Origin: Bacteroidota bacterium
GTDB lineage: Bacteria; Bacteroidota; Bacteroidia; Flavobacteriales_D; Sanyastnellaceae
NCBI GenBank assembly: GCA_027622975.1
Contig: JAQBVN010000007.1
Coordinates: 1 to 64,000, forward strand
Direction: 5' to 3'
DNA: 64,000 bases
This document shows, one piece after another, positions 9,471 through 17,765 of the stretch; within the stretch, counting starts at the first letter, position 1, and each line of letters opens with the position of its first letter. The position numbers were made by a program, and so were the translations under genes. The notes under the pieces were generated by a model. It was not told the DNA's origin, searched no databases, and saw only the letters and a program-made list of their open reading frames with translations.

Positions 9471-9474
9471 GAAG

Positions 9475-9482
9475 CAAAGTTA
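9475..9482 (-). promoter_or_regulatory. -7 promoter box abutting the DUF4834 start codon
   Basis: TAACTTTG matches TAnnTTTG exactly and ends 4 bases before the ATG at 9470. The predicted transcript begins at the start codon. Confidence 0.5.
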
Positions 9483-9519
9483 GCAACGCAAAGGCCCATA
9501 GCTCTCTGCAATCCCGAAA

Positions 9520-12339
9520 TCACTTGCTCAAATACAAGTTTCTCTCACTGTACACTTTTCGGAAGAAAGGGTCGCGCAAATCAGGAATGAACCGAATGGC
9601 CTCTCCGGTTGACTTCATTTCGGGTCCGAGCTCTTTCTTGACGTTGGGGAACTTCTCGTAGCTGAAGACCGGAATCTTTACAGAATAACCATCCATCTGA
9701 GGGTGATGAGGCAAGTCCTTCAGTTTGGAGGCACCGAGCATCACCTTGGTCGCATGATTCACGTAGGGTTCTCCGTAGCTCTTGGCTATGAAAGGCACCG
9801 TGCGAGAAGCCCTGGGGTTGGCTTCGATGATGTACACCACATCGTCCTTGACCGCAAATTGGATGTTGATGAGACCCACCGTCTCCAAGGCAAGCGCGAT
9901 TCGACGGGTGTAATCCTCAATTTGTTGAATCACCAAGGCCCCCAGATTGTAAGGAGGAAGCACGGCATAGCTGTCACCGGAATGAATTCCCGCAGGTTCA
10001 ATGTGTTGCATGATGCCCACGATGCGAACTTCATCCCCGTCGCAAATCGCATCAGCCTCGCATTCGACCGCCCCGTCCAAAAAGTGATCAAGCAAGATCT
10101 TGTTGTCGGGCATGTCTCGCAAAATGTCAATCACATGGTGCTCCAAGTCTTGCTCGTTGATGACAATTTTCATGCGTTGCCCACCCAACACGTAGGACGG
10201 CCGAACAAGCAAAGGGAAACCCAATTCCCTGCTGAGCGCCACGGCTTGGTCGGCACTCTCTACCACACCAAACTTGGGATACGGAATGCCCTCATTCTTG
10301 AGCATGGTGCTGAAGCTTCCGCGATCCTCTGCCAAATCAAGCGCTCTGTACGAGGTTCCCATGATGGGGATTCCGAAGCGCTCCAGTTTTTCTGCAAGCT
10401 TGAGCGCCGTTTGGCCTCCAAGCTGAACAATCACCCCCACGGGCTTTTCATGCAGAATGATATCGTAAATGTGTTCCCAAAAAACCGGCTCGAAATACAG
10501 TTTGTCTGCCGTGTCAAAATCCGTCGACACCGTTTCAGGATTGCAGTTGATCATGATGGTCTCGTAACCGCATTCCTTGGCAGCCAACACACCATGCACG
10601 CAGCAATAATCGAACTCGATGCCTTGTCCAATGCGGTTGGGTCCGCTGCCGAGAACCACAATTTTGGGTTTGTCAGTCAAGGTACTTTCGTTGACCTCCT
10701 CCTCAAATGTGCTGTAGTAGTAGGGTGTGAGGGCAGGGAATTCGGCAGCACAGGTGTCCACCATTTTGTACACCCTCCGAATGCCTTCCGCATGCCTCCG
10801 ATCATGTACCTCTGATTCGAGGCAATGGAGAATGTGTGCAATCTGACGATCGGCGTATCCCTTTCTTTTGGCCTCGCGAAGCATGGAAAGTGGCAGATCC
10901 AAGAGTGTGTGCTTGGCCATGTCCCGCTCAAACCAAACCAACTCTTCAATCTGACGCAAAAACCAGGGGTCAATTTTGGTCGCCTCAAAAATCGAGCGGA
11001 AAGGAATGCCCAACTTGAAGGCATCATAGACGTGGAACAAACGATTCCAGCTCGGATGACGCAAGCTGTGCATGATGGAATCTTGGTCGCGCAATTCGCG
11101 TCCGTCCGCACCCAAACCATTGCGCTTGATTTCAAGGGACTGGCAAGCCTTTTGCAAGGCCTCTTGGAACGAGCGACCAATGGCCATGACCTCTCCCACA
11201 GCCTTCATTTGCAATCCCAGTTGACGATCTGCACCGGGGAATTTGTCGAAATTCCAACGTGGTATTTTCACCACCACGTAGTCAAGCGTGGGTTCAAACA
11301 TCGCGGACGTGTTGCCCGTGATTTGGTTTTTCAGCTCATCGAGGTGGTACCCGATGGCCAGCTTCGCGGCGATTTTGGCAATGGGATAGCCGGTTGCCTT
11401 GGACGCCAGTGCCGAAGAACGCGATACCCGAGGGTTGATTTCAATGGCAATGATGTCCTCCTTGTCGTCCGGAGAAACCGCGAATTGCACGTTGCACCCT
11501 CCAGCGAAGTCCCCGATGCTGCGCATCATGTGGATGGCCATGTCTCGCATCCGTTGAAACGTGCTGTCGCTGAGGGTCATAGCAGGAGCAACGGTGATGC
11601 TGTCTCCCGTATGGATGCCCATGGGGTCAAAATTCTCAATGGAGCATACGATGGTCACGTTGTCGTTGGAGTCCCGCAACAGTTCCAATTCGAATTCCTT
11701 CCACCCCAAAAGGGCCTTGTCAATCATCACCTCGTGAATGGGACTCAAGTGAAGGCCCCGTTGAAGATTCTCCTCGAATTCGCTTTTGTCGTAGACCACG
11801 GCAGCTCCTGCCCCACCGAGGGTGTAGGATGCCCGGATGCAAAGAGGGTAGCCAAATTGTTGAGCCACTTCCTTGCCCTCCAAGAAACTTTTGGCGGTCG
11901 CTTGCGGAGCCATGGGCACGCCAATCTTCTCCATCAGCTTTCGGAAGGCCTCCCGGTTCTCCGTGATTTCAATGGCCCGGGTATCCACACCGATCATCCG
12001 CACCCCAAATTCCTCCCAGATGCCCATTTCCTCGCATTGAATGGCCAAATTCAAAGCAGTCTGACCACCCATGGTAGGCAACACTGCGTCGATTTTGTGC
12101 TTTGACAAAATGCGAACAATAGACTCTGGCTCCAGCGGCTCGAGGTAGACGTGATCGGCCACCACCGGATCGGTCATGATGGTGGCTGGATTGGAATTGA
12201 TCAGGGTGACCTCGATGCCCTCTTCCCGAAGGCTGCGAGAGGCTTGGCTTCCCGAATAGTCAAACTCACAGGCTTGTCCAATGACAATGGGTCCACTTCC
12301 AATAATGAGGACCGATTTGATGCTGTTGTCTTTGGGCAT
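9520..12339 (-). CDS. carB: Carbamoyl-phosphate synthase, large subunit
   Basis: A 939-residue ATP-grasp enzyme that makes carbamoyl phosphate for arginine and pyrimidine synthesis from bicarbonate, two ATP and ammonia delivered by the small subunit CarA. Both synthetase halves are present, each opening with its own nucleotide-binding strand: SVLIIGSGPIVIGQACEFDYSG at residue 8 and VVLGSGPNRIGQGIEFDYCC near 560. The protein stops after the second ATP-grasp domain (FIPDLRDPFFRKVYSE); the C-terminal MGS-like allosteric domain of about 130 residues found in the E. coli enzyme is absent. carA is not in the window. A TATTTTTG promoter box lies about 80 bases upstream. Confidence 0.95.
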   Translation of the reverse strand: MPKDNSIKSVLIIGSGPIVIGQACEFDYSGSQASRSLREEGIEVTLINSNPATIMTDPVVADHVYLEPLEPESIVRILSKHKIDAVLPTMGGQTALNLAIQCEEMGIWEEFGVRMIGVDTRAIEITENREAFRKLMEKIGVPMAPQATAKSFLEGKEVAQQFGYPLCIRASYTLGGAGAAVVYDKSEFEENLQRGLHLSPIHEVMIDKALLGWKEFELELLRDSNDNVTIVCSIENFDPMGIHTGDSITVAPAMTLSDSTFQRMRDMAIHMMRSIGDFAGGCNVQFAVSPDDKEDIIAIEINPRVSRSSALASKATGYPIAKIAAKLAIGYHLDELKNQITGNTSAMFEPTLDYVVVKIPRWNFDKFPGADRQLGLQMKAVGEVMAIGRSFQEALQKACQSLEIKRNGLGADGRELRDQDSIMHSLRHPSWNRLFHVYDAFKLGIPFRSIFEATKIDPWFLRQIEELVWFERDMAKHTLLDLPLSMLREAKRKGYADRQIAHILHCLESEVHDRRHAEGIRRVYKMVDTCAAEFPALTPYYYSTFEEEVNESTLTDKPKIVVLGSGPNRIGQGIEFDYCCVHGVLAAKECGYETIMINCNPETVSTDFDTADKLYFEPVFWEHIYDIILHEKPVGVIVQLGGQTALKLAEKLERFGIPIMGTSYRALDLAEDRGSFSTMLKNEGIPYPKFGVVESADQAVALSRELGFPLLVRPSYVLGGQRMKIVINEQDLEHHVIDILRDMPDNKILLDHFLDGAVECEADAICDGDEVRIVGIMQHIEPAGIHSGDSYAVLPPYNLGALVIQQIEDYTRRIALALETVGLINIQFAVKDDVVYIIEANPRASRTVPFIAKSYGEPYVNHATKVMLGASKLKDLPHHPQMDGYSVKIPVFSYEKFPNVKKELGPEMKSTGEAIRFIPDLRDPFFRKVYSERNLYLSK

Positions 12340-12422
12340 TTTTTTTTTATCCGAGCACTTTCAGAAGGTCATTCTTCAAGCGTTCGGGCAAATTTTGAGG
12401 CTCCAAATGTTGTGGGACGGCG

Positions 12423-12430
12423 CAAAAATA
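12423..12430 (-). promoter_or_regulatory. -7 promoter box of carB
   Basis: TATTTTTG is an exact TAnnTTTG match, giving a leader of about 75-80 bases before the carB ATG at 12339. The purL promoter uses the identical octamer. Confidence 0.45.
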
Positions 12431-12495
12431 CACCAAGACCCGCCCCCTCGCGTCTCACTCGTGACCTCTCGTTTTCCACAAAGAACCCACGACCC

Positions 12496-12503
12496 GAACT
12501 TTG
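12496..12503 (+). promoter_or_regulatory. -7-like box abutting the hydrolase start codon
   Basis: GAACTTTG matches TAnnTTTG at 7 of 8 positions and ends 4 bases before the ATG at 12508, the same geometry as at other genes here. Confidence 0.35.
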
Positions 12504-12507
12504 TGCC

Positions 12508-13524
12508 ATGGATCGCCCTCCTCTGGAAGACATTGACAACCCATCAGCCCACCCTGCGTGGAACACTTGGAATGTCCAAACCCAACACACGTCTTGGACC
12601 CATCAAGGCTGGACTTGGCAAGGGATTTGGGCGACATGGGGGGAATCTCCCAATTCCAAGGAGGGAGAAACTTGGGACCACGTGGTGGTGGCCTTTCACG
12701 GGTTTGGTCGACCCATCGAGGAAATGCTGACCTACGCACCGTTGTTTCCCGGAAAAACCGCGATGCTTTCCGTCGCGCTCTGCCATCACCAAGGGAGCTC
12801 CCCTCCTCCCAATCAAGCTGTGACCACGGCCTTGGAACCTGCCCTGTTCCAATCGGCAATCGATGCTTGGGTCCTCGGCTGGACCGGCGAGTCCACGCAC
12901 ATAGAGTCTCGCGTGCTGTTGGGTTACTCGCTCGGTGGTCGCGTAGCCATGACCCTGTTTGAGCATCATCGCACGGCCTGGGACCGCATCGTGCTCCTGG
13001 CCCCCGATGGGTTCTACAAAAACCCAGTGTACCGATTGGCCGTCGAAACGCCAGGTGGACGAGCTGTGTGGCGATGGTGCGACCAACACATCGACTTCGT
13101 TCGGTCGGTGGTTCGCATGCTTCGCAAGTGCCGCTTCATTCCCGCGCATCTTGAGCATTTTGCCTTGCACCACACTGAAAACCAAACAATGAGGGATCTC
13201 GTGGCCCGAACGTGGATGACACACCGCATGTTTTGGCCTACCCTCGAAGGCATGACATGCGCCTGGCAAACTCGCGGCGAAAAAGACTCATCCCAGCAAG
13301 GCGGATCCACAACCCATGCCGGCAGATCTCCCTTGTTTGTGGCATTCTTTGGAGAAAGAGACCGCATCATCCGTTGGTCGTGGTGCAAGCGTTGGCGGCA
13401 AGTCGCGCCGTCCTGGGTTTGGTTTTTGACGGTTCCCTCGGGCCATGTCATGCGACACCAAAAGACCGTGGAATGCCTGCGAAGTGCTATCTTGCAGGAA
13501 CTGACACCCCAGACTGATCCATGA
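12508..13524 (+). CDS. Alpha/beta hydrolase, specificity unknown
   Basis: A 338-residue alpha/beta-hydrolase with a readable catalytic triad: the nucleophile serine in LLGYSLGGRVA (about residue 140), an acid in FFGERDRIIRW (about 290) and a histidine in PSGHVMRH (about 315). The oxyanion region is VVVAFHGFG (about 60). There is no signal peptide, so it should be cytoplasmic. The ATG at 12508 was preferred over upstream in-frame starts because those lie in the carB leader region and a -7-like box abuts this ATG. It overlaps the next gene, a prenyltransferase-like gene, by 4 bases (ATGA), so a role in lipid metabolism is a reasonable guess but no more. Confidence 0.75.
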   Translation: MDRPPLEDIDNPSAHPAWNTWNVQTQHTSWTHQGWTWQGIWATWGESPNSKEGETWDHVVVAFHGFGRPIEEMLTYAPLFPGKTAMLSVALCHHQGSSPPPNQAVTTALEPALFQSAIDAWVLGWTGESTHIESRVLLGYSLGGRVAMTLFEHHRTAWDRIVLLAPDGFYKNPVYRLAVETPGGRAVWRWCDQHIDFVRSVVRMLRKCRFIPAHLEHFALHHTENQTMRDLVARTWMTHRMFWPTLEGMTCAWQTRGEKDSSQQGGSTTHAGRSPLFVAFFGERDRIIRWSWCKRWRQVAPSWVWFLTVPSGHVMRHQKTVECLRSAILQELTPQTDP

Positions 13525-14291
13525 CATCTTCAAGTCCAACCTGGCTCGATCAATTGGTCGCAGACGCCCACAAATGCGTCAGGCGACTCGGTGTGCTCTT
13601 GGATCCCCAAGACGCTCCCTCGGGTGCGGAACGAGTCGAATTGCTCGCTCGAATCGCCCGAAGCGCTGCCACCGATGTGCTGATCGGGGGCAGTTTGGTC
13701 ACCGATGGGGACACCGAGCAACTCGTTCGAGATGCCAAAGATTTGTTGGCCCAGCCCGTGGTTCTCTTTCCCGGCTCTCCCTCTCAGGTCAGCCCAGGCG
13801 CGGATGCATTGCTATTTCTAAGCTTGATTTCTGGCCGGAATGCCGATTTGCTGATTGGCCGTCACGTCGAAGCTGCTCCGCGTGTGGCAGCCCTGGGCTT
13901 GCACACCGTTCCCACGGGATACATGTTGCTTGGGGACCCGCCACTGACGGCGGCAGCCTACATTTCTCACAGCTTGCCCATTCCGCTGGGGAAGCCTGAC
14001 CTAGCCGTGGCCACTGCCCAAGCAGGGGTGATGCTCGGTTTGCGGTGCTTGTATTTGGACGCCGGAAGTGGGGCTCATGTCAAAATTCCAGCGACCACTG
14101 TTCAGGCCATCGCCCAAACTGTGGATGTGCCAATCATTGTGGGTGGTGGCATGACTTGCCAAGAAGATCTTGAAGAAATCTGGGAAGCAGGGGCCACCTT
14201 GGCTGTGGTGGGATCCGCCATAGAACGCAACCTCAGCATCCTCGACACGCTGTACCCCATTCGCGCGGTTAAACGAAATCAACTCGGTTGA
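13521..14291 (+). CDS. Geranylgeranylglyceryl/heptaprenylglyceryl phosphate synthase family protein
   Basis: A 256-residue TIM-barrel protein of the PcrB/GGGPS family, which joins a polyprenyl diphosphate to glycerol 1-phosphate to make an ether-linked lipid. Family landmarks are LGVLLDPQDA near the start, DVLIGGSL (about 50), SGRNADLLIGRH, TGYMLLG, LYLDAGSGA (about 175) and the phosphate-binding PIIVGGGM (about 205). The length is usual for the family. Bacteroidota members are known to exist and have GGGPS activity in some cases; the chain length and the fate of the product here are unknown. It is translationally coupled to the hydrolase upstream and convergent with the TonB receptor gene. 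Confidence 0.85.
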   Translation: MTSSSPTWLDQLVADAHKCVRRLGVLLDPQDAPSGAERVELLARIARSAATDVLIGGSLVTDGDTEQLVRDAKDLLAQPVVLFPGSPSQVSPGADALLFLSLISGRNADLLIGRHVEAAPRVAALGLHTVPTGYMLLGDPPLTAAAYISHSLPIPLGKPDLAVATAQAGVMLGLRCLYLDAGSGAHVKIPATTVQAIAQTVDVPIIVGGGMTCQEDLEEIWEAGATLAVVGSAIERNLSILDTLYPIRAVKRNQLG

Positions 14292-14301
14292 TTTTCATCT
14301 C

Positions 14302-16587
14302 TCAAAACTCCACTGCCAAAGTGAGGAACCCATGCCTGCCGGCCTGTGGGTACACGAAATTCTCTGTCGTTTCCGTGCCCAATCCTCCGTACATGTAGGT
14401 GTAGGTCCATCCCGTCGCACTGTAGACCACATCGAGCAAGTTGTTGCCAAAGAGAGACAGAGTCAGGGTTTGACCTGTTGTCAACACACGCTCTGCGCGA
14501 AGCACCGCATCCAAAGTTGTGTAAGCCGACAGGGCGCGACCTTCATGGGAGGTGTTGTCCAAGAATTGCTGTCCGACATGCTTTCCGATCAAGCTCACGG
14601 ACAACCCTGCCAAGGCACTCTCCTTGGGCGCCTCCACAGTCAGCATCCCCATGGCGACGACATTGGGTGAAAGGGCAATGTCTGTGTTTTCATGGACGAT
14701 GATGTTTTCGAAGACAAAATCGCTGTCGTAGTCGTACACGGTCTCTTCAAACTGGGCAATCCTGTTCTGTGAAAAGGAGGCATTGGCATCCAGTCGCAAA
14801 GCGGGTGTCAATTGAACGCCCGCTTCGAATTCCGCACCTCGACGGTGGCTGTCTGCCACGTTCACACGGACCACATTGCCCACATCGTTGAGTTGTCCTG
14901 TGGCGACGAGCTGATCGGTGTACTGCATGTTGTACAACGTAACCCCCGCTGCCCAGCGGTCGCCGCCGGTTTTGGCTCCAGCCTCTAGATCCAAGAGACG
15001 CTCAGGACGCAGCGGAGAGTCTTGCGGTGAATCGAGGTAATCAGAGCGTGATGGCTCACGATGCGCCACCGCCGCGGATACAAACCCTTGCAGCATCTCG
15101 GAAGGTGTCCATGTCAAGCCCGCCTTGGGATTGAAGAAAGTCAACTCGTCTCGAATGTCGATCAGGCTGTAATCGTTGTCGCGGCCCGAGGTTTGGTATA
15201 GGACTTGACGAATGTGGGCTTCCACATGCCAACGAAGGCCCGAAACCTCGCCTGACCACTTTCCAAAGGCGCTCAAATCTGTCTTCTCTCCGAGCGAGCG
15301 GTAATACTCATCGCCAGGTTCTGCGCCGGCAGCGAAGTCCATCCATATGAGCTCACCAAAATGATCTCCCGCGTAAAACGAGCGGGACACGCCATAGACC
15401 TGCGAGAAGGGCCTGGAGGAACGGCTGAGCGTCCAAGAGGTTCCGACCAAGGTATTGTCCAACCATCGGCGTCGCACCAAGTCCGTGACAAACAAGGTGT
15501 CTGCGCCCATCACTAGAGGATCCAGACCGTAATTCAACAAATCGTCATCCTGACGAAATTGCTCATAATATCCAGCACCAAAGGTGGCGTAGAGCACACC
15601 GCCAAAATTCCAATCTCCCAACATTTGATCAAGGTGGATCTGGTAGTGGTCTTGACGGTAATCGTCCACCTCGTTTTCATACCGGTAGTAGTTGTGTTGG
15701 GCACGACGTTCAAGCAGATCGTTCACACGAACCGTGTCTGCACCGTAGCTGTATTCCCCACTTCCTTGTACCCAGGCCAGGATGTCATCTTCCGTGGATT
15801 CGGGATCGGCTACTATGTGGGGCACGCCGTACCAAGCTTGGTAGGTACGCTCATGGCCTAAGGTGGTGGTGAAGGACAAACGCCCGTTTTGCCAGCGTTT
15901 TGCCACGCGGCCATACAAGGAACTCAAATCGCTCGAGGCTCGGTCGACCCAGCCGTCAGAGGTGATCCGCGAAGCACGGCCTTCCAAAGACCATCCGTCG
16001 TGTAGCATCCCGGTGTTCCACGCAAGGGTGCGACGCTGGGTTCCAAAAGACCCTCCTCCAAGCACCGCTCGAATGCCTGGCTTGGCGATTGTGCCGAGGG
16101 TGTTTACCGACACGGTCGCACCGAATGCGGCAGGACCATTGGTGCTCGTCCCTACACCACGTTGAATTTGCAACCCCGTCATGCTGCTGCCCAAATCGGG
16201 CAAATCCACCCAAAACACCCCTTGAGATTCTGCATCGTTGAGTGGCACACCGTTGATGGTCACATTGATTCGGCTTTGGTCTACACCACGAATGCGAAGC
16301 GCCGTGTAACCAATGCCATGCCCAGCATCGGAAGACACGACCGCAGAAGGGGTCAATCGTAACAAGAATGGCACATCCTGCGCTGCATCTTGCTTCTGAA
16401 TGTCCTCGACCTCCAAATTGGTGACCGCAAAGGGGTCTTGCTTCGCAGCTTGCAAAGCTGACACCATGGCAATGGGTATGTTGAGGGTATCTACATCCAG
16501 TTGCGCATTCAAAACAGGAGTGTTGAAGCACAGGGAAAGAGCAATCATCGCTGCCAGACTGCGGAAAAACATAGCGGATTGTGTCAT
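14302..16587 (-). CDS. TonB-dependent receptor, probable thiamine or thiamine-precursor uptake
   Basis: A 761-residue outer-membrane receptor with a signal peptide (residues 1-28, ending VLNA before QLDV), a plug domain (QDVPFLLRLTPSAVVSSDAGHGIGYTALRIRG, VTINGVPLNDAESQGVFWVDLPD, about 65-170) and a 22-strand-type barrel ending in the aromatic LTLAVEF. It lacks an N-terminal carboxypeptidase-like domain. The key evidence for function is regulatory: a TPP riboswitch precedes it, as for the thiamine-regulated outer-membrane receptors (Omr1) described by comparative genomics in Bacteroidota. The ATG at 16587 was chosen because the alternative start at 16623 would lie in the riboswitch leader. No pnuT, thiamine kinase or synthesis gene is adjacent, so the ligand is inferred. 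Confidence 0.8.
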   Translation of the reverse strand: MTQSAMFFRSLAAMIALSLCFNTPVLNAQLDVDTLNIPIAMVSALQAAKQDPFAVTNLEVEDIQKQDAAQDVPFLLRLTPSAVVSSDAGHGIGYTALRIRGVDQSRINVTINGVPLNDAESQGVFWVDLPDLGSSMTGLQIQRGVGTSTNGPAAFGATVSVNTLGTIAKPGIRAVLGGGSFGTQRRTLAWNTGMLHDGWSLEGRASRITSDGWVDRASSDLSSLYGRVAKRWQNGRLSFTTTLGHERTYQAWYGVPHIVADPESTEDDILAWVQGSGEYSYGADTVRVNDLLERRAQHNYYRYENEVDDYRQDHYQIHLDQMLGDWNFGGVLYATFGAGYYEQFRQDDDLLNYGLDPLVMGADTLFVTDLVRRRWLDNTLVGTSWTLSRSSRPFSQVYGVSRSFYAGDHFGELIWMDFAAGAEPGDEYYRSLGEKTDLSAFGKWSGEVSGLRWHVEAHIRQVLYQTSGRDNDYSLIDIRDELTFFNPKAGLTWTPSEMLQGFVSAAVAHREPSRSDYLDSPQDSPLRPERLLDLEAGAKTGGDRWAAGVTLYNMQYTDQLVATGQLNDVGNVVRVNVADSHRRGAEFEAGVQLTPALRLDANASFSQNRIAQFEETVYDYDSDFVFENIIVHENTDIALSPNVVAMGMLTVEAPKESALAGLSVSLIGKHVGQQFLDNTSHEGRALSAYTTLDAVLRAERVLTTGQTLTLSLFGNNLLDVVYSATGWTYTYMYGGLGTETTENFVYPQAGRHGFLTLAVEF

Positions 16588-16630
16588 CGTGATTTGATTT
16601 TCGTGACACAGGAGCACTGCCAAGCCCGAG

Positions 16631-16647
16631 GACTCGCACAGCGAGTC
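16631..16647 (-). promoter_or_regulatory. Hairpin directly after the TPP aptamer
   Basis: GACTCGC and GCGAGTC form a perfect 7-bp stem with a 3-base loop immediately after the aptamer's closing helix and about 43 bases before the receptor ATG. It has no U-run, so a translational or structural expression platform is more likely than an intrinsic terminator. Confidence 0.45.
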
Positions 16648-16722
16648 TGTCGCTCCCTTCCCAGCATAACCTGGGCAGGTTCAGAGGGTATCATCTCAGC
16701 CCGTAGGCACCCCTGCGTCGGT
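16648..16722 (-). promoter_or_regulatory. TPP riboswitch (THI element) aptamer
   Basis: Read on the minus strand the leader contains the conserved order of the thiamine pyrophosphate aptamer: GGGGTGCC, then GGCTGAGA, then ATACCC, GAACCTG, and the terminal GCTGGGAAGGGA segment, closed by a weak outer helix (GACGC with GCGAC). TPP binding normally switches off thiamine synthesis or uptake genes, so the TonB receptor would be made when thiamine is scarce. The aptamer begins at the predicted transcription start. Confidence 0.9.
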
Positions 16723-16723
16723 G

Positions 16724-16731
16724 CAAATGTA
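16724..16731 (-). promoter_or_regulatory. -7 promoter box of the riboswitch-controlled receptor
   Basis: TACATTTG is an exact TAnnTTTG match. The predicted start of transcription (about 16719) coincides with the first base of the TPP aptamer. Confidence 0.6.
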
Positions 16732-16782
16732 ACGTACCTTCGGTCACAGAAGGACATCCGCCCGACGCCACCATTGACTGCC

Positions 16783-17565
16783 ATGACGCCCTCCTCAGCC
16801 ACACCGGAAGAACAGCGAGCTGCACTTGATGCCGCCGGTGCCGGTGCGCGGGTGTTGTTGAGCTCTTTGCCCAAGAGTGACTTGGACCTCCACATCGCAG
16901 AAAAAGCTGATGGATCGCTGGTGAGTGATGCGGATTTGGCTTCTCAAACCATCATCCAACATCACCTCTCTCCGTGTGGATTGCCCATGCTGAGCGAGGA
17001 AGCCGCCGCACCTGCCTATGAGGAACGAAAGGATTGGACGCGTTATTGGTTGGTGGACCCATTGGATGGGACGGAGTCCTTTCTGCGAAGTCGGTCAGGC
17101 TTTGCTGTGAACATCGCTTTGTGCGATGCGACGGGACCCATTTTTGGCATTGTCGCCGACCCCTTGGCCAACCGCATGTATCTCGGGGGTGTGGGAGCGC
17201 CGGTTCAAATGGCTCCCTTGGATGGCACCATGGTTCGACACATCCATCCTTCACCGGTGCAAAGACCTTTTCGTTTGGTCACCTCTTGGATGGAACAAGG
17301 ATCGTTGACTGACCTCGTGCCGCCTCACATCGACGCCCATGACGTGGTCGCACGCCCCATCAGTGGTGCCCTCAAATTTTGCCTTCTCGCGACTGGGGAT
17401 GCAGAAATTCATGCGCGCAGCGGACCGTACATGGAATGGGATTGTGCCGCTGGTGACGCCATTTTACGGGGAATGGGAATTGACGTCGTGGACTTCGAAG
17501 GTCAGAGGCTGTCCTACAATTCACCTTCCCTTCGCGTGGAGCGGCTCCGTTGCTGGAGGGTTTGA
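16783..17565 (+). CDS. cysQ: 3'(2'),5'-bisphosphate nucleotidase CysQ-like (inositol monophosphatase family)
   Basis: A 260-residue member of the inositol-monophosphatase superfamily. The metal-binding signatures are visible: SEEA (about 68-71), the DPLDGTESF motif (about 87-95) and the WDCAAGDAIL motif (about 212-221). CysQ removes the 3'-phosphate of PAP/PAPS, keeping sulfate assimilation and sulfur nucleotide pools in balance. Assignment to CysQ rather than an inositol phosphatase rests on overall look and is less certain. The start at 16783 excludes upstream sequence that overlaps the divergent receptor's regulatory region. Downstream lies a tandem repeat, then convergent rsgA. Confidence 0.75.
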   Translation: MTPSSATPEEQRAALDAAGAGARVLLSSLPKSDLDLHIAEKADGSLVSDADLASQTIIQHHLSPCGLPMLSEEAAAPAYEERKDWTRYWLVDPLDGTESFLRSRSGFAVNIALCDATGPIFGIVADPLANRMYLGGVGAPVQMAPLDGTMVRHIHPSPVQRPFRLVTSWMEQGSLTDLVPPHIDAHDVVARPISGALKFCLLATGDAEIHARSGPYMEWDCAAGDAILRGMGIDVVDFEGQRLSYNSPSLRVERLRCWRV

Positions 17566-17573
17566 CCCAAAAC

Positions 17574-17720
17574 ATTCAAGACGGGGCCAGCATTCCGGAC
17601 GGGGCCAGCATTCAAGACGGGGCCATATATCCGGGGCTGCGTCAGCATCCAAGACGGGGCCAGCATCCAAGACGGGGCCAGCATCAGGGCTGCGCCAGCA
17701 TTCCGGACGGCGCCAGCATC
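17574..17720. repeat. 18-bp tandem repeat between convergent genes
   Basis: About eight copies of an 18-bp unit (typical copy CATCCAAGACGGGGCCAG) fill the space between the stop codons of cysQ and rsgA. Copies 5 and 6 are identical; copies 4 and 7 are one base longer or shorter and differ the most. The length changes break any reading frame, so this is not a coding repeat. The rest of the 200-base gap shows nothing else. Confidence 0.85.
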
Positions 17721-17765
17721 GCAATTGCTTGAGCGTTGCAACCTCTTGACGAGGTACGCCCAAAG

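Noticed and set aside
10825-12105. A 426-codon open frame antisense to carB
   Set aside because: It is the opposite strand of a conserved gene and shows no recognisable domain or start signal.
17514-17741. Short frames through the 18-bp repeat (for example NAGPV- or DGASI-type repeats)
   Set aside because: Copies of 17 and 19 bp break the period, there is no promoter or plausible start, and the region is a convergent intergenic gap.
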